The translations under genes and the position numbers were made by a program. The notes beneath the pieces are model-generated. The model did not search any database and had not been told where the DNA came from. It was given only the letters and a program-made list of their open reading frames with translations. Shown here piece by piece: positions 25,698 through 35,173 of a DNA stretch of 64,000 bases. The first letter of the stretch is position 1. Every line of letters begins with the position of its first letter. Origin of the DNA: Promicromonospora iranensis (GTDB lineage: Bacteria; Actinomycetota; Actinomycetes; Actinomycetales; Cellulomonadaceae); contig NZ_JAJQMN010000005.1 in assembly GCF_028994775.1 (NCBI RefSeq), positions 62,001 to 126,000 of the forward strand, in the 5' to 3' direction.

Positions 25698-27094
25698 CCG
25701 CACCCACGGTGCTGGTCTGGTTCCGCCGCGACCTCCGTGTCGCCGATCAGCCCACCTTCCTCGCCGCCGGACAGGGCTCTCGCGCACTGGCCCTGTTCGT
25801 GCTCGACCGGCGGCTGCTCGCGCCGTCGGGCGCCGCGCGGTTGTGGTTCCTCTACGGCTGCCTGCGTGACCTCGACCGGAGCCTGGGTGGCCGGCTCCTG
25901 GTCGTCGAGGGCGACCCGACCGAGGTGGTCCCGCGGGTGGCCGAACAGGTCGGTGCGGACGACGTCCATATCGCCGCGGACTTCGGGCCGTACGGCCGGC
26001 TCCGGGACCGTGGCGTGGAGCAGTCGCTCGCCGAGCAGGGCCGGTCCCTGGTGCGCACGGGCTCCCCGTACGCGGTGGCACCCGGCCGTGTCCGGACCGC
26101 GGACGGGGGCCGCTACCGCGTGTTCACGCCGTTCCGGCAGGCGTGGGCGGACCATGGCTGGCGCCCACCGGCGAGGACCGACGCCGACTACCTCGACTGG
26201 ATCGACCCGGCGGGCGTCGAGGTCGAAGCGGCGCCGGTGCCCGCGCTACCCGCCGTCACCGCCGAACTTCCAGCCCCGGGTGAGGCAGCGGGCCGGGAGC
26301 GGTGGCAGCAGTTCCTGGGCGGGCATCTCGACGGGTACGCCACCGGCCGTGACCGGCCCGACCAGCCGGGCACCTCCCGGATGTCGGTCTACCTGAAGTA
26401 CGGCTGCGTGCACCCGCGCACGCTCCTCGCCGACCTCGCGGACAGCACGTCGGAGGGCGCACAGGCGTTCCGCACGGAGCTTGCGTGGCGTGACTTCTAC
26501 GCCGACGTGCTCGACCAGCGTCCCGACTCCGCCCGCCGCAACTACGACCGGGCGTACGACGCGCTGGCTACCGACAGCGGCCCTGAGGCCGACCGGCTGT
26601 TCGAAGCGTGGCGCGAGGGTCGCACGGGCTTTCCCGTCGTCGATGCCGGGATGCGACAGCTGCGGGCCGAGGGCTGGATGCACAACCGCGTGCGCATGAT
26701 CACGGCCTCGTTCCTCGTCAAGGACCTCCACCTGCCGTGGTGGTGGGGTGCCCGGCACTTCATGCGTCTGCTCGTCGACGGCGACCTCGCGTCCAACCAG
26801 CACGGCTGGCAGTGGGTGGCGGGCACGGGCACGGACGCCGCACCGTTCTTCCGGGTGTTCAACCCGGTGCTCCAGGGTGAACGGTTCGACCCGCACGGCG
26901 ACTACGTGCGCACCTACGTGCCCGAGCTCGCGGACGTCGCCGGCGCCGCGGTGCACAAGCCCTGGGCGTTGCCGGGCGGACCACCGGCCGGGTACCCGGC
27001 TCCCGTCGTCGACCACAAGCACGAGCGTGCGGTGGCCCTCGACCGCTACGAGGCCGTCCGGGAGGTGCGACGCCGCGAGCGGGACAGATCCTGA
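25694..27094 (+). CDS. phrB: Deoxyribodipyrimidine photolyase (CPD photolyase/cryptochrome family)
   Basis: A 466-residue protein. The N-terminal alpha/beta domain opens TVLVWFRRDLRVADQP. The FAD domain has TSRMSVYLKYGCVHPR, ELAWRDFYADVL, TGFPVVDAGMRQL, WMHNRVRMITASFLVKDLHLPWWWG and QWVAGTGTDAAPFFRVFNP. These are the FAD- and lesion-binding segments of class I CPD photolyases. It repairs cyclobutane pyrimidine dimers with blue light. Start 25694 fits the family; an in-frame ATG/GTG at 25655 lies in non-conserved sequence. A palindromic TAGCCTGGCTA near 25604 could be a promoter or operator element. Confidence 0.95.
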   Translation: MTAPTVLVWFRRDLRVADQPTFLAAGQGSRALALFVLDRRLLAPSGAARLWFLYGCLRDLDRSLGGRLLVVEGDPTEVVPRVAEQVGADDVHIAADFGPYGRLRDRGVEQSLAEQGRSLVRTGSPYAVAPGRVRTADGGRYRVFTPFRQAWADHGWRPPARTDADYLDWIDPAGVEVEAAPVPALPAVTAELPAPGEAAGRERWQQFLGGHLDGYATGRDRPDQPGTSRMSVYLKYGCVHPRTLLADLADSTSEGAQAFRTELAWRDFYADVLDQRPDSARRNYDRAYDALATDSGPEADRLFEAWREGRTGFPVVDAGMRQLRAEGWMHNRVRMITASFLVKDLHLPWWWGARHFMRLLVDGDLASNQHGWQWVAGTGTDAAPFFRVFNPVLQGERFDPHGDYVRTYVPELADVAGAAVHKPWALPGGPPAGYPAPVVDHKHERAVALDRYEAVREVRRRERDRS

Positions 27095-27113
27095 CGACGG
27101 ACGAGAGAGCGCG

Positions 27114-27168
27114 GACGGCCCGGTGGTAGGACGGCGGAGATCTCCCGCCGTCCTACCATCGGGCCGTC
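27114..27168. terminator. Long bidirectional terminator between photolyase and phosphoesterase genes
   Basis: GACGGCCCG and TGGTAGGACGG on the left arm pair with CCGTCCTACCA and CGGGCCGTC on the right arm, with one bulge, around AGATCT. It lies between convergent stops at 27094 and 27190. Confidence 0.8.
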
Positions 27169-27189
27169 AGGGCGCGGTGCGGCCTCGGG

Positions 27190-29001
27190 TCAGTCGGTGA
27201 CCTCGAACGTCAGCGACTCCACGAACTCGCGTCCGTGCACGTCCGTCGCGGTGACCTCGGCGGTGTGCGTGCCGACCGCGAGGTCGGCAGGCAGCTCGAC
27301 GCGCCACAGGTGCATGGAGCGTTCGGCGACGCTGCCGCCGTGCACCAGCTGCTGCTGCACGGCCACGGGGTCGGACCACTCGGCACCGATCTTCTGTGCC
27401 TCGCCCTGCATCGGCTGCGTGCGCACGGCCTCGACGGGCTCGCCGCCGTCGAGGGTCGCCGTGACCGTCGAGCCCGTGCTGCCCATCCAGAAGTTCGTGG
27501 TCAGCCAGGTGGTGTCAGCCAGGTCGGCCCGCGACACGACGAGCGGGTCGGTGTACTCCGGCGCCGAGCCGACGGCGGAGCGGTGGGCGGCGAACCACTC
27601 GCGGTAGCGGGGCGTGTTCACGCCCAGCGCCATCTGGTGGCTGTCGTCGGCACCGCGGACGGTGAAGCGCTCCTTGACCTGGGTGCCGGTGATGTCGAGC
27701 GTCAGGACGCCGGGCTGCCCGCCGTCGCGCTGCAGCGCCGCGGGGTAGCCCTCGGGCAGCACTGTGCCGGAGTACCAGTCACCCGAGATCGCGCCGGCCG
27801 TGATGTGCGTGAACGGCAGCTCGTCGACACCCATGACGTCCGACCAGCCCTGCAGGCTGTCGCCCGCACGCAGGTTCTCGATGCTGTGCGTGTGACCGCC
27901 CAGGGCGATGGCCTCCCGGCCCTCGAGGAGCTCGTAGATCTCCTTGACCTGCGCCACCTGGTGCCGGTTGCTGCTCTCGTCGGCGAAGTCGAGCAGCGGG
28001 ATGTGCGCCGCGATGACGACCAGCTTGTTCTTCGGCACCTCCGCGAGGTCGTTGCGCAGCCACTCGAGCTGACGCTCGTCGAGCGCGCCCGTGTAGGAGG
28101 TGCCCGACTTGTACTCGACGGTGTTCAGGGCGACGACGTGCGCCTTGCCCACGTCGTAGGAGTAGTACTCCGGCCCGAGCTTGGCGCGGAAGGTGTCGAA
28201 CGTGTGCTCGCTGCTCGCGGCGTCGAAGTCGAGGTCGTGGTTGCCGGGCAGGAACCGCGCCGGGCCGTTGAGCATGCTCACGAGCTCGCGCGTCTGCGGG
28301 TAGAGCGACAGGTCGTCGCCCACGACGTCGCCGATGAAGAGCGCGCCGCAGCCCGTGTAGTCGGTGCGTGCCGCGAGGTCCGCGAAGGCGCCGTTGCGGG
28401 CGTACTCGACCTCGTCCTGGTCGTACGTCTGGATGTCGCCGCCGATGAGGCAGTGCTGCTTCGCCGAGCTGGTGAGCGTGCTGGGGGCGAGCGGGAAGTT
28501 GACCTCGGCCGGGAGCGGGCCGGTCGGCTCGATGCCGCCGTAGCGCAGCTCGGGGGAGCCCTCGGGGAGGTGGTGGTAGAAGAACTGCGCGACGTTGTCG
28601 TCGTCGACCGGCACCTGGTAGCCGCGCGGCTGGGTGACGGAGACCGTCATGTTGTCGAACGCCGGGAGCTCGTAGCGGCCCTTGCGGTCGGTCGTCGTGA
28701 CGTCCCGGCCGTTCGTGACGGTGACGCCCCCCAGGCCTCGCTCACCGCGGTCCTGCTCGGAGTCCTTGTCGCGGTCGACGAAGACGACACCGTCGATGGT
28801 GTCCTGGTCCTCGTCGGGCCCGGCGACCACGTCGACGCTGCCGCGGTAGGCGGTCTCGGCCCACGATCCGCCGGTCTGGCCGCCGGGAGCCGCCGTGGCG
28901 GACGGCAGCAGCGCGCCGGTGAGGGCGAGCGCGAGCCCTCCTCCGGTGAGGCCGAGCGTGCGGAGCCAGCGCGTGGTCGATCGGGTGGCAGTCGATTTCA
29001 C
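27190..29001 (-). CDS. Exported calcineurin-like phosphoesterase (Metallophos_N / Metallophos / Metallophos_C)
   Basis: A 603-residue protein with a signal peptide (about 1-38) ending ATAAP. An N-terminal carboxypeptidase-regulatory-like beta domain (GVVFVDRDKDSEQDRGERGLGGVTV) is followed by the phosphoesterase core: GGDIQTYD, FIGDVVGDD, LPGNHDLD, AAHIPLLD and GGHTHSIE supply the two-metal site. A C-terminal beta domain ends EFVESLTFEVTD. It hydrolyses an outer phosphoester, perhaps teichoic-acid- or nucleotide-related; the substrate is unknown. GTG start with CAGGAG 7 bases upstream. Confidence 0.9.
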   Translation of the reverse strand: MKSTATRSTTRWLRTLGLTGGGLALALTGALLPSATAAPGGQTGGSWAETAYRGSVDVVAGPDEDQDTIDGVVFVDRDKDSEQDRGERGLGGVTVTNGRDVTTTDRKGRYELPAFDNMTVSVTQPRGYQVPVDDDNVAQFFYHHLPEGSPELRYGGIEPTGPLPAEVNFPLAPSTLTSSAKQHCLIGGDIQTYDQDEVEYARNGAFADLAARTDYTGCGALFIGDVVGDDLSLYPQTRELVSMLNGPARFLPGNHDLDFDAASSEHTFDTFRAKLGPEYYSYDVGKAHVVALNTVEYKSGTSYTGALDERQLEWLRNDLAEVPKNKLVVIAAHIPLLDFADESSNRHQVAQVKEIYELLEGREAIALGGHTHSIENLRAGDSLQGWSDVMGVDELPFTHITAGAISGDWYSGTVLPEGYPAALQRDGGQPGVLTLDITGTQVKERFTVRGADDSHQMALGVNTPRYREWFAAHRSAVGSAPEYTDPLVVSRADLADTTWLTTNFWMGSTGSTVTATLDGGEPVEAVRTQPMQGEAQKIGAEWSDPVAVQQQLVHGGSVAERSMHLWRVELPADLAVGTHTAEVTATDVHGREFVESLTFEVTD

Positions 29002-29151
29002 AGAATTCTCCTGTCGTGATCGCGAACCGGCCCTCCGGCCGGTCGGCCATCACGCTGCCGCCCGGTCATGAACTCGGGCTGTCCTCCTCCTCACGGCACG
29101 GCAAATCTCACCCGACGACCAGTCGACGGGCCCGCCTCAGGTCCTGGTGCC

Positions 29152-29958
29152 TCAGGTCCTGGTGCGGTAGATCCGCATCGCGATCGGGCCCAGCACCGCC
29201 GTCAGGATCACGGACGCGATCAGGACCCAGACGATCTCCGCGGCGTCGGGGCTGCCCGCCATCAGGCCGCGCACGGCGGTGACCAGGTGGCTCACCGGGT
29301 TGACGCCCACGAACGCGCGCAGGCCGGACGGCATGGTCACCGGGTCCACGAACACGTTCGAGGCGAACGTGAGCGGCATGAGCACCATCATCGAGATGCC
29401 CATCACGGCGTTGGGCGAGCGGACCAGCAGCCCGAGGATGATGAACGTCCAGCTCAGCGCGAACGCGAACACCAGCAGGAGCAGTACTCCGAGCAGCACG
29501 CCGAGAATTCCGCCGTCAGGCCGGAAACCGAGGATCAGCCCCAGCGAGATGGTGATGACCGAGGCGATCGTGTACCGCACGGTGTCGCCCAGCAGCGCGC
29601 CCACCACGGGCGAGGGGCGCCAGATGGGCAGCGAGCGGAACCGGTCGAACACACCCTTGGAGATGTCGGTGTTGAGCGTGTAGCCGGTGTAGATGGTCAC
29701 GAACAGGATGGTCTGCACGAGGATGCCCGGCAGCAGGAACTGGATGTATGCCTGCGTGGAGCCGGCGAGCGCCCCACCGAACAGGTACGTGAACATCAGC
29801 GTGAAGATGATGGGGGAGACCAGCACGTCGAACAGCTGCTCGGGCACGTGCTTGATCTTCAGCAGGGCGCGCCAGCCGAACGTGAGCGTGGTCGACACGG
29901 GCGACGGCCGCGAGGGGCGCTCGGTGAGGGCGACGGCGTCGCGCAGGGTGGTGGTCAT
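29152..29958 (-). CDS. ABC-2 type permease (DrrB-like drug exporter)
   Basis: A 268-residue membrane protein with six helices. It has the ABC-2 hallmarks [12 protein letters not shown] and [23 protein letters not shown] near 100-165 and [13 protein letters not shown] near the end. It is the membrane partner of the ATPase encoded upstream; the stop of the ATPase and the start of this gene share four bases. DrrAB-type systems export anthracyclines or other hydrophobic compounds, or lipids. Confidence 0.9.
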   Translation of the reverse strand: MTTTLRDAVALTERPSRPSPVSTTLTFGWRALLKIKHVPEQLFDVLVSPIIFTLMFTYLFGGALAGSTQAYIQFLLPGILVQTILFVTIYTGYTLNTDISKGVFDRFRSLPIWRPSPVVGALLGDTVRYTIASVITISLGLILGFRPDGGILGVLLGVLLLLVFAFALSWTFIILGLLVRSPNAVMGISMMVLMPLTFASNVFVDPVTMPSGLRAFVGVNPVSHLVTAVRGLMAGSPDAAEIVWVLIASVILTAVLGPIAMRIYRTRT

Positions 29959-31016
29959 CGGGACACCTCCGTGGACTCACGGGCTCCCGGCCCCGGCCCC
30001 GAGCCTGAGTCGGAGCCCGGCTCCGCGCCCGGCTCCGCGCCCGGCTCCACGTCGTCCGGCAGGGGCTGGCCGGTCAGCGCGAGGAACACCTCGTCGAGGC
30101 TCGGCTGACCCAGGCTGAACTCGGGCACGCTGATCCCCGCCTCGGCCAGGGCGGGCAGCAGGCGGGGCACGGCGTCGGCGCCGGCGTCGGGCACGCGGGC
30201 GGCGATGGCGTGCGGGTCCGAGTCGAAGGTGACCTCGGCGCCGAGCACGCGCTCGGTGATCTCGGCGGCCCGGGCGCGGTCGCCCACCTCGGCGACGCGC
30301 AGGTGCACGGCCCCCTCGCCGACCGACCGCTTGAGCTCGCTCGAGGTCCCCTCGGCGATCGTGCGCCCGTGGTCGACGACGGCGATGCGATCCGCGAGCT
30401 GGTCCGCCTCGTCGAGGTACTGGGTGGTGAGCAGCACGGTGGCGCCGTCGTCCACGAGCACCCGGACGATGTCCCACACCTGGTTGCGGCTGCGCGGGTC
30501 CAGGCCGGTGGTCGGCTCGTCCAGGAACAGCACCCGCGGAGCGAGCACCAGGGACGCGGCGAGGTCGATGCGCCGGTGCATGCCGCCGGAGTAGGTCTTG
30601 ACCTGCCGGGACCCGGCGTCGGCCAGGTCGAACGCCTCCAGCAGACCCTGCACCCGCCGGCGTGCGGCAGCGGGTCCGAACCCGTACAGCCGGGCGAGCA
30701 TGAGCAGGTTCTCGGTGCCGGTCAGGTCCTCGTCCACAGAGGCGTACTGCCCGGTCAGGCCGACGGCGGAGCGCACGGCGTCGGCGTCGCGCACGACGTC
30801 GTGGCCCAGCACGCTGGCGGTGCCGGCGTCGGGCCGCAAAAGGGTGGCGAGCATGCGGACCACCGTGGTCTTGCCCGCACCGTTGGGGCCGAGCAGACCG
30901 AAGACGCTGCCCTCGGTGATCGAGAGGTCGATGCCGTCCACCGCCTTGGTGACGGACTTGCGGCTGGTGAAGTGCTTGACGAGGCCTCGCGCCTCGACGG
31001 CGAGCGAGTCGGACAT
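29955..31016 (-). CDS. ABC transporter ATP-binding protein (DrrA-like)
   Basis: A 353-residue ATPase: Walker [10 protein letters not shown], signature YSGGMHRR, Walker [13 protein letters not shown] and the switch His region replaced by TTQYLDEAD, all as in DrrA proteins. A DUF4162-like C-terminal domain follows, ending [19 protein letters not shown]. Start 31016 has GGAGGGAG 6 bases upstream; the longer frame to 31046 is unlikely. The extreme C-terminus is a Pro/Gly/Ser/Glu tail made partly of a 12-bp tandem repeat. Confidence 0.93.
   Translation of the reverse strand: MSDSLAVEARGLVKHFTSRKSVTKAVDGIDLSITEGSVFGLLGPNGAGKTTVVRMLATLLRPDAGTASVLGHDVVRDADAVRSAVGLTGQYASVDEDLTGTENLLMLARLYGFGPAAARRRVQGLLEAFDLADAGSRQVKTYSGGMHRRIDLAASLVLAPRVLFLDEPTTGLDPRSRNQVWDIVRVLVDDGATVLLTTQYLDEADQLADRIAVVDHGRTIAEGTSSELKRSVGEGAVHLRVAEVGDRARAAEITERVLGAEVTFDSDPHAIAARVPDAGADAVPRLLPALAEAGISVPEFSLGQPSLDEVFLALTGQPLPDDVEPGAEPGAEPGSDSGSGPGPGARESTEVSR
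30015..30050 (-). repeat. 12-bp tandem repeat, 3 copies, in the C-terminal tail of the ABC ATPase
   Basis: GCCCGGCTCCGC on the plus strand at 30015, 30027 and 30039 (last copy one change) encodes [10 protein letters not shown] on the minus strand, after the conserved domain. Confidence 0.85.
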
Positions 31017-31202
31017 GTGGTCTCCCTCCAGGTCCCACTGTCCCACCGCGGGGACGGGGGCTCAATCGGTTTCGGCGCCGGTCGAACCGGGACCACCCCG
31101 GGCGCGAGCGGCGGCTCCCCGTGCCGACCCGGACCGCCCGTGTCAATGTGTGTGGCGGGAGTGCGCGGACCTCGCCGTCCGCCGGACGCTGGGAGGCGCC
31201 GC

Positions 31203-33218
31203 ATGACCGCACCGAGCGCAGAGGCCGAACCGCAGGCGTTGCCGCAGAGCAAGGTCTGGGCGATCTTCGGCGGGCTCATGCTCGCGATGCTGCTCGCCGC
31301 CCTCGACCAGACCATCGTCGCCACCGCGCTGCCCACCATCGTCTCCGACCTCGGTGGAGCGGAGCACCTGTCCTGGGTCGTGACCGCGTACATGCTCGCC
31401 AGCACCGCCACCACGGTGCTCTGGGGGAAGCTGGGCGACCTCTTCGGCCGCAAGACGCTGTTCATCGCGTGCATCGTCATCTTCCTCGCCGGGTCGATCC
31501 TGGCCGGAACGTCCCAGACGATGGGCCAGCTCGTCGCCTGGCGCGCCGTGCAGGGCATCGGCGGCGGCGGTCTCATGGTGCTGTCCCAGGCGATCATCGG
31601 CGACGTCGTCCCACCCCGGGAGCGCGGCAGGTACCAGGGCCTGTTCGGCGCGGTCTTCGGCGTCTCGTCGGTCGCCGGGCCGCTGCTCGGCGGCTTCTTC
31701 GTCGACCACCTCGACTGGCGCTGGGTCTTCTACATCAACATCCCGCTCGGGGCCGTCGCCCTCGTCGCCGTCGCCGCCGTCCTGCCCCGCATCACCACGG
31801 GCGCCCGGCCGCGCATCGACTACGCCGGGATCACCCTGCTGGCCACCCTCTCGACGGCGATCGTGCTGATGACCAGCCTGGGCGGCACCACATGGGAGTG
31901 GGACTCCAGCCCCGTCTACGCGATGGGCGCGCTCGCGATCGGGGCGCTGGTCGCCTTCGTCGTGGCCGAGCGGCGCGCCCCCGAGCCCGTGCTGCCGCTG
32001 CACCTCTTCCGCAACAAGGTGTTCTCCGTCGCGGCGGTCATCGGATTCGCCGTCGGCTTCGCGATGTTCGGCGCCATCACCTACCTGCCGCTCTACCTGC
32101 AGACCGTCAAGGGCTCGACCCCCACCCAGTCCGGGCTCGAGATGACACCGATGATGCTGGGCCTGCTCATCACGTCCATCGCGTCGGGGCAGCTCATCTC
32201 CCGTACCGGCCGCTACAAGATCTACCCGATCCTCGGCACCGCGATCACCGCCGTCGGGCTCTACCTGCTCTCCCTCATGGACCAGGACACGACGACCCTC
32301 CAGGCGGGCCTGAGCATGTTCGTGCTCGGCGCCGGCCTCGGCATGGTCACCCAGGTGCTCGTCATCGCCGTCCAGAACGCCGTGAGCTACCGCGACCTCG
32401 GCACCGCGACATCGGGCGCCACCTACTTCCGCACCATCGGCTCGTCCATCGGGGTCGCCGTCTTCGGCACGATCTTCTCGAGCCGCCTCACCGACGAGCT
32501 GATGACCGGCGTCCCCGGCACCGCCCAGGGCCCCTGCGGGCCGGAGGCGCTCGCGGCCACCACCCAGGCGCTCGCGCGGTGCTCGCCCGAGGTGCAGGCC
32601 TGGTTCCTCGACGCCTACGCCGGAGCCCTGCACGTCGTCTTCCTGGGGGCCGTGCCGGTGGCGGCGCTGGCGTTCCTGCTGACCTGGCTGCTGCCCGAGG
32701 TCGAGCTGCGCACGGCCACCCGTGGCGGCGACGGCGCGTCCGCGGGGCACGCGGCGGGGGAGTCCTTCGCCCTGCCGTCGTCGCGCACGTCGCTGGAGGA
32801 GCTGCGGATGATCCTCTGGCGCCGTGTGGGCAAGCGGGACCCCTTGCGGGTCTACGAGGTCGTCGCGCAGGACGTCGGCCTGTCCCCGGCGGAGGCGTGG
32901 ATGGTCACGCGGGTCTCCCTCAAGCGCGTCCGGTCGGTGCGGCTCATGGCCGAGCGCACGTCCAGCCCTGAGCACGTCGTGCGGGACGTCGCCGGCGCCC
33001 TCGCCGCCCGCGGGCTCGTCGAGGTCGACGGCGACACGGTCCACGCCCTGCCCGGTGCGGACGACGTCGCCGAGTCGATCCGGGCCGCGGAGCGGGAACG
33101 GCTGCGACGCTACGTCGCCGAGTGGCCCGACGGTGACGAGCCGGAGGTCACCCAGCTCGTGGACCAGCTGGCGCACGACCTCCTGACCGACAAGATCGAT
33201 CACGCGGAGCGGCCGTGA
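31203..33218 (+). CDS. DHA2/EmrB-QacA-type MFS multidrug transporter with a C-terminal cytoplasmic domain
   Basis: A 671-residue protein. The first ~510 residues hold 14 membrane helices with motif A GKLGDLFGRKTLF and motif C GPLLGGFFVDHLDWRW, typical of proton-driven drug exporters. Residues ~530-671 are soluble: EELRMILWRRVGKRDPLRVYE.. and ..VSLKRVRSVRLMAERTSS.. followed by VRDVAGALAARGLVEVDGDTVHAL, which looks like a small winged-helix fold. The start at 31203 has GGGAGG 8 bases upstream. It is divergent from the DrrAB-like exporter. A 10-bp tandem repeat begins over its stop codon. Confidence 0.9.
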   Translation: MTAPSAEAEPQALPQSKVWAIFGGLMLAMLLAALDQTIVATALPTIVSDLGGAEHLSWVVTAYMLASTATTVLWGKLGDLFGRKTLFIACIVIFLAGSILAGTSQTMGQLVAWRAVQGIGGGGLMVLSQAIIGDVVPPRERGRYQGLFGAVFGVSSVAGPLLGGFFVDHLDWRWVFYINIPLGAVALVAVAAVLPRITTGARPRIDYAGITLLATLSTAIVLMTSLGGTTWEWDSSPVYAMGALAIGALVAFVVAERRAPEPVLPLHLFRNKVFSVAAVIGFAVGFAMFGAITYLPLYLQTVKGSTPTQSGLEMTPMMLGLLITSIASGQLISRTGRYKIYPILGTAITAVGLYLLSLMDQDTTTLQAGLSMFVLGAGLGMVTQVLVIAVQNAVSYRDLGTATSGATYFRTIGSSIGVAVFGTIFSSRLTDELMTGVPGTAQGPCGPEALAATTQALARCSPEVQAWFLDAYAGALHVVFLGAVPVAALAFLLTWLLPEVELRTATRGGDGASAGHAAGESFALPSSRTSLEELRMILWRRVGKRDPLRVYEVVAQDVGLSPAEAWMVTRVSLKRVRSVRLMAERTSSPEHVVRDVAGALAARGLVEVDGDTVHALPGADDVAESIRAAERERLRRYVAEWPDGDEPEVTQLVDQLAHDLLTDKIDHAERP

Positions 33219-33254
33219 TGGTCAGTGACGGTCGGTGATGGTCGGTGACGGTTT
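33215..33254 (+). repeat. 10-bp tandem repeat, 4 copies, covering a stop codon
   Basis: GTGATGGTCA and near copies start at 33215, 33225, 33235 and 33245. The first copy contains the MFS stop codon (TGA at 33216-33218). Confidence 0.85.
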
Positions 33255-33301
33255 GGCCCGGTGCCGCCACTGACGCCCCGCGCCGGACGGCGTGTCGGCC
33301 C

Positions 33302-33757
33302 TCAGTGCCCGGGGGAGGGCGGGGCAGTGCGGACCCGTCCGCGGGGGCCCGCGCCGCCCGGTACACCGTTGGGCGCTCCGGCGTCCCAGGCCCGCGCGAT
33401 GCCGAGGCGGCGCAGATGGTCGCCGGTCACGGTGGCGCCGTCGGGCCCGATCCAGTGCTCGACGCCGAAGCGGTCGTCGGTCGCCGCGTCCCAGCGGCGC
33501 ATGAAAGGCGTGCCGTTGTCGGCGATCACCACCGATCCGTAGGTGGTGGGAAGGGCCTGGGCGGGGAGATGGATGAGGGTGTAGACCTCGGCGAGGTCCG
33601 CAGGCCCGACGGAGGACACGCTGTACCAGTTGCCGTCCACGTCCCGCTGGACCGCGTAGCCGCTGGCGTCCAGCGCGACGCTGAGGTGGGGCAGGTCGGC
33701 GTCGAGAAGCTCCTGGCTGGTCTGGTAGACGGTGCCGACCTGGGCTACGTGGCTCAT
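33302..33757 (-). CDS. Protein of unknown function
   Basis: A 151-residue soluble protein starting MSHVAQVGTVYQTSQELL, with AGGAGATC 6 bases before ATG 33757. It contains WDAATDDRFGVEHWIGPDGATVTGDHLRRLGIARAWD, a pattern I do not recognise, and a Pro/Gly/Arg-rich tail of low complexity (from about 125) that may be a frame extension. No signal peptide or helix is seen. It lies alone between the MFS gene and the TerC terminator. Confidence 0.6.
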   Translation of the reverse strand: MSHVAQVGTVYQTSQELLDADLPHLSVALDASGYAVQRDVDGNWYSVSSVGPADLAEVYTLIHLPAQALPTTYGSVVIADNGTPFMRRWDAATDDRFGVEHWIGPDGATVTGDHLRRLGIARAWDAGAPNGVPGGAGPRGRVRTAPPSPGH

Positions 33758-33835
33758 CGGGCGATCTCCTCGTCGTCGACGCGGTGGTGGTTGTTCACCC
33801 ATCAAAGCGGATTTGTCGCGATTGCGGGGGCCGTG

Positions 33836-33867
33836 GACGGGCCGCCCGGGTGACCGGGCGGCCCGTC
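33836..33867 (-). terminator. Terminator of terC
   Basis: A 14-bp perfect stem (33836-33849 with 33854-33867, GACGGGCCGCCCGG) around GTGA, lying directly after the terC stop at 33872. Confidence 0.75.
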
Positions 33868-33871
33868 GAGG

Positions 33872-34981
33872 TCACCGCGTTTCCGTCGAGGACGTGCCCG
33901 GCGCCGCGTCGGCGTCGGTGGTGGCCTCGGCGTCGGCCGGCGCGCCCTGGTGCGGGCGACGGCCCAGCTCGGCGACGTGCGCGGACGCCTCCGTGTCCCC
34001 GGAGTCGCGCGTGGCGTACAGGCTGGTCGCCGTGACCACGGCGAGGACGCCGATGATGACGCCGAGCGACGCGAGCGTCGGGATCTCGGGGACGCTCGCC
34101 CAGATGCCGTGGGCCCAGTGCAGGACGAGCTTGACGCCGATGAACGCCAGGATCGTCGCGAGCCCGTACCCGAGGTGCACCAGCTTGCTGAGGGCGCCCT
34201 GGAGCACGAAGTACAGGGCGCGCAGGCCGAGCAGGGCGAAGGCGTTGGTCGCGAACACCAGGTACGGGTCGCTCGTGATGCCGTAGACGGCGGGGACCGA
34301 GTCGACTGCGAAGACGATGTCGGTGGCGAAGACGGCGACCACCACCACGGCGAGCGGGGTGAGCATGCGCCGCCCGTTCTCGCGGACCGAGAGCCGGGGC
34401 CCGCGGTAGTCCTCGGTGACGGGCATGAAGCGGCGGATCAGCCGGACCGAACGCATCTGCGAGACGTCGGTGTCGTGCGCGCCGCCCTTGACCTGGTCGA
34501 CGAGGATCTTGACGGCCGTCGCGAGCAGGATCGCGCCGAAGAGCAGGAACGCCCAGCTGAGGTTGGCCAGGACCGCCGCCCCGAGCGCGATGAAGATCCC
34601 GCGGAGCACGAGCGCCCCGATGATGCCGAGCAGGAGCACACGCTGCTGCAGCACCGCCGGCACCGCGAAGGCGGTGAGCAGGAGCATGAAGACGAAGAGG
34701 TTGTCGACGGACAACGACTTCTCGACCAGATACCCGGTGAGGTACTGCACGCCGGTGTCCGAGCCGTAGGTGGCCCAGATCCACCCGCCGAAGGCGAGGG
34801 GGAGGGCGATGTAGAAGGCGCTCCAGCCCAGGGCCTCCCGCATGGACACCTCGTGCGGGCGTCGGGTGATGAGGAAGTCCACGGCGAGCAGAGCCAGGAC
34901 GGCGAGGATGGTCACGGCCCACATGGTGGGCGTGGCGATCGAGGTCAGGGCAGAGGCAGGGGCAGTGGTGAGGGTGAGCAA
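33872..34981 (-). CDS. terC: TerC/Alx-family membrane protein, probable Mn2+ exporter
   Basis: A 369-residue protein with about nine membrane helices. It has the TerC signature: VEKSLSVDNLFVF, RGIFIALGAA and FATDIVFAVDSVPAVYGIT, whose acidic residues form the metal path. Alx/MntP/TerC proteins export Mn2+ or support metalation of secreted proteins. The start is TTG 34981 with AGGAG 5 bases upstream. A probable yybP-ykoY riboswitch fills the 5' leader, which strongly supports Mn2+-induced expression. The C-terminal ~45 residues are an acidic, Ala-rich cytoplasmic tail. Confidence 0.9.
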   Translation of the reverse strand: MLTLTTAPASALTSIATPTMWAVTILAVLALLAVDFLITRRPHEVSMREALGWSAFYIALPLAFGGWIWATYGSDTGVQYLTGYLVEKSLSVDNLFVFMLLLTAFAVPAVLQQRVLLLGIIGALVLRGIFIALGAAVLANLSWAFLLFGAILLATAVKILVDQVKGGAHDTDVSQMRSVRLIRRFMPVTEDYRGPRLSVRENGRRMLTPLAVVVVAVFATDIVFAVDSVPAVYGITSDPYLVFATNAFALLGLRALYFVLQGALSKLVHLGYGLATILAFIGVKLVLHWAHGIWASVPEIPTLASLGVIIGVLAVVTATSLYATRDSGDTEASAHVAELGRRPHQGAPADAEATTDADAAPGTSSTETR

Positions 34982-35002
34982 GGAGTCTCCTGGTAGATGG
35001 CT

Positions 35003-35098
35003 CCGAGGTCTCCTTCACCTTGCCGCAGCAAGGTCGCCGCCCGAGGTCGCTGGTGCGACCGTACTGACCGGACGATGTTTGGGAAGTACTCCCCCCGC
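35003..35098 (-). ncRNA. Probable yybP-ykoY manganese riboswitch in the terC leader
   Basis: On the minus strand the leader begins with GGGGGGAGTACTTCCC, then has GTCAGTACG followed by a hairpin (GGTCGC, ACCA, GCGACC), and ends GGTGAAGGAGACCTCGG. The GGGGAGTA opening, the GTCA-N-TA middle element and the closing GAGACCT are the hallmarks of this class, and terC/alx is its usual target. The match was judged by eye; a covariance-model search would settle it. Confidence 0.7.
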
Positions 35099-35105
35099 AC
35101 AGCGC

Positions 35106-35111
35106 ATATTA
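35106..35111 (-). promoter_or_regulatory. -10 element of the terC/riboswitch promoter
   Basis: TAATAT on the minus strand with TTACCT 17 bases further upstream as a weak -35. It places the transcript start about 6-8 bases later, at the first base of the riboswitch. Confidence 0.5.
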
Positions 35112-35173
35112 CGACAGGTTTCTGGATGAGGTAAGCGTTGACAGGCTGGAGCCGCGGCCCTGACCGCGCCGGG

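Noticed and set aside
35136-35142. TTGACA as a plus-strand promoter
   Set aside because: No suitable -10 follows at 16-18 bases, and the nearest plus-strand gene starts more than 600 bases away.
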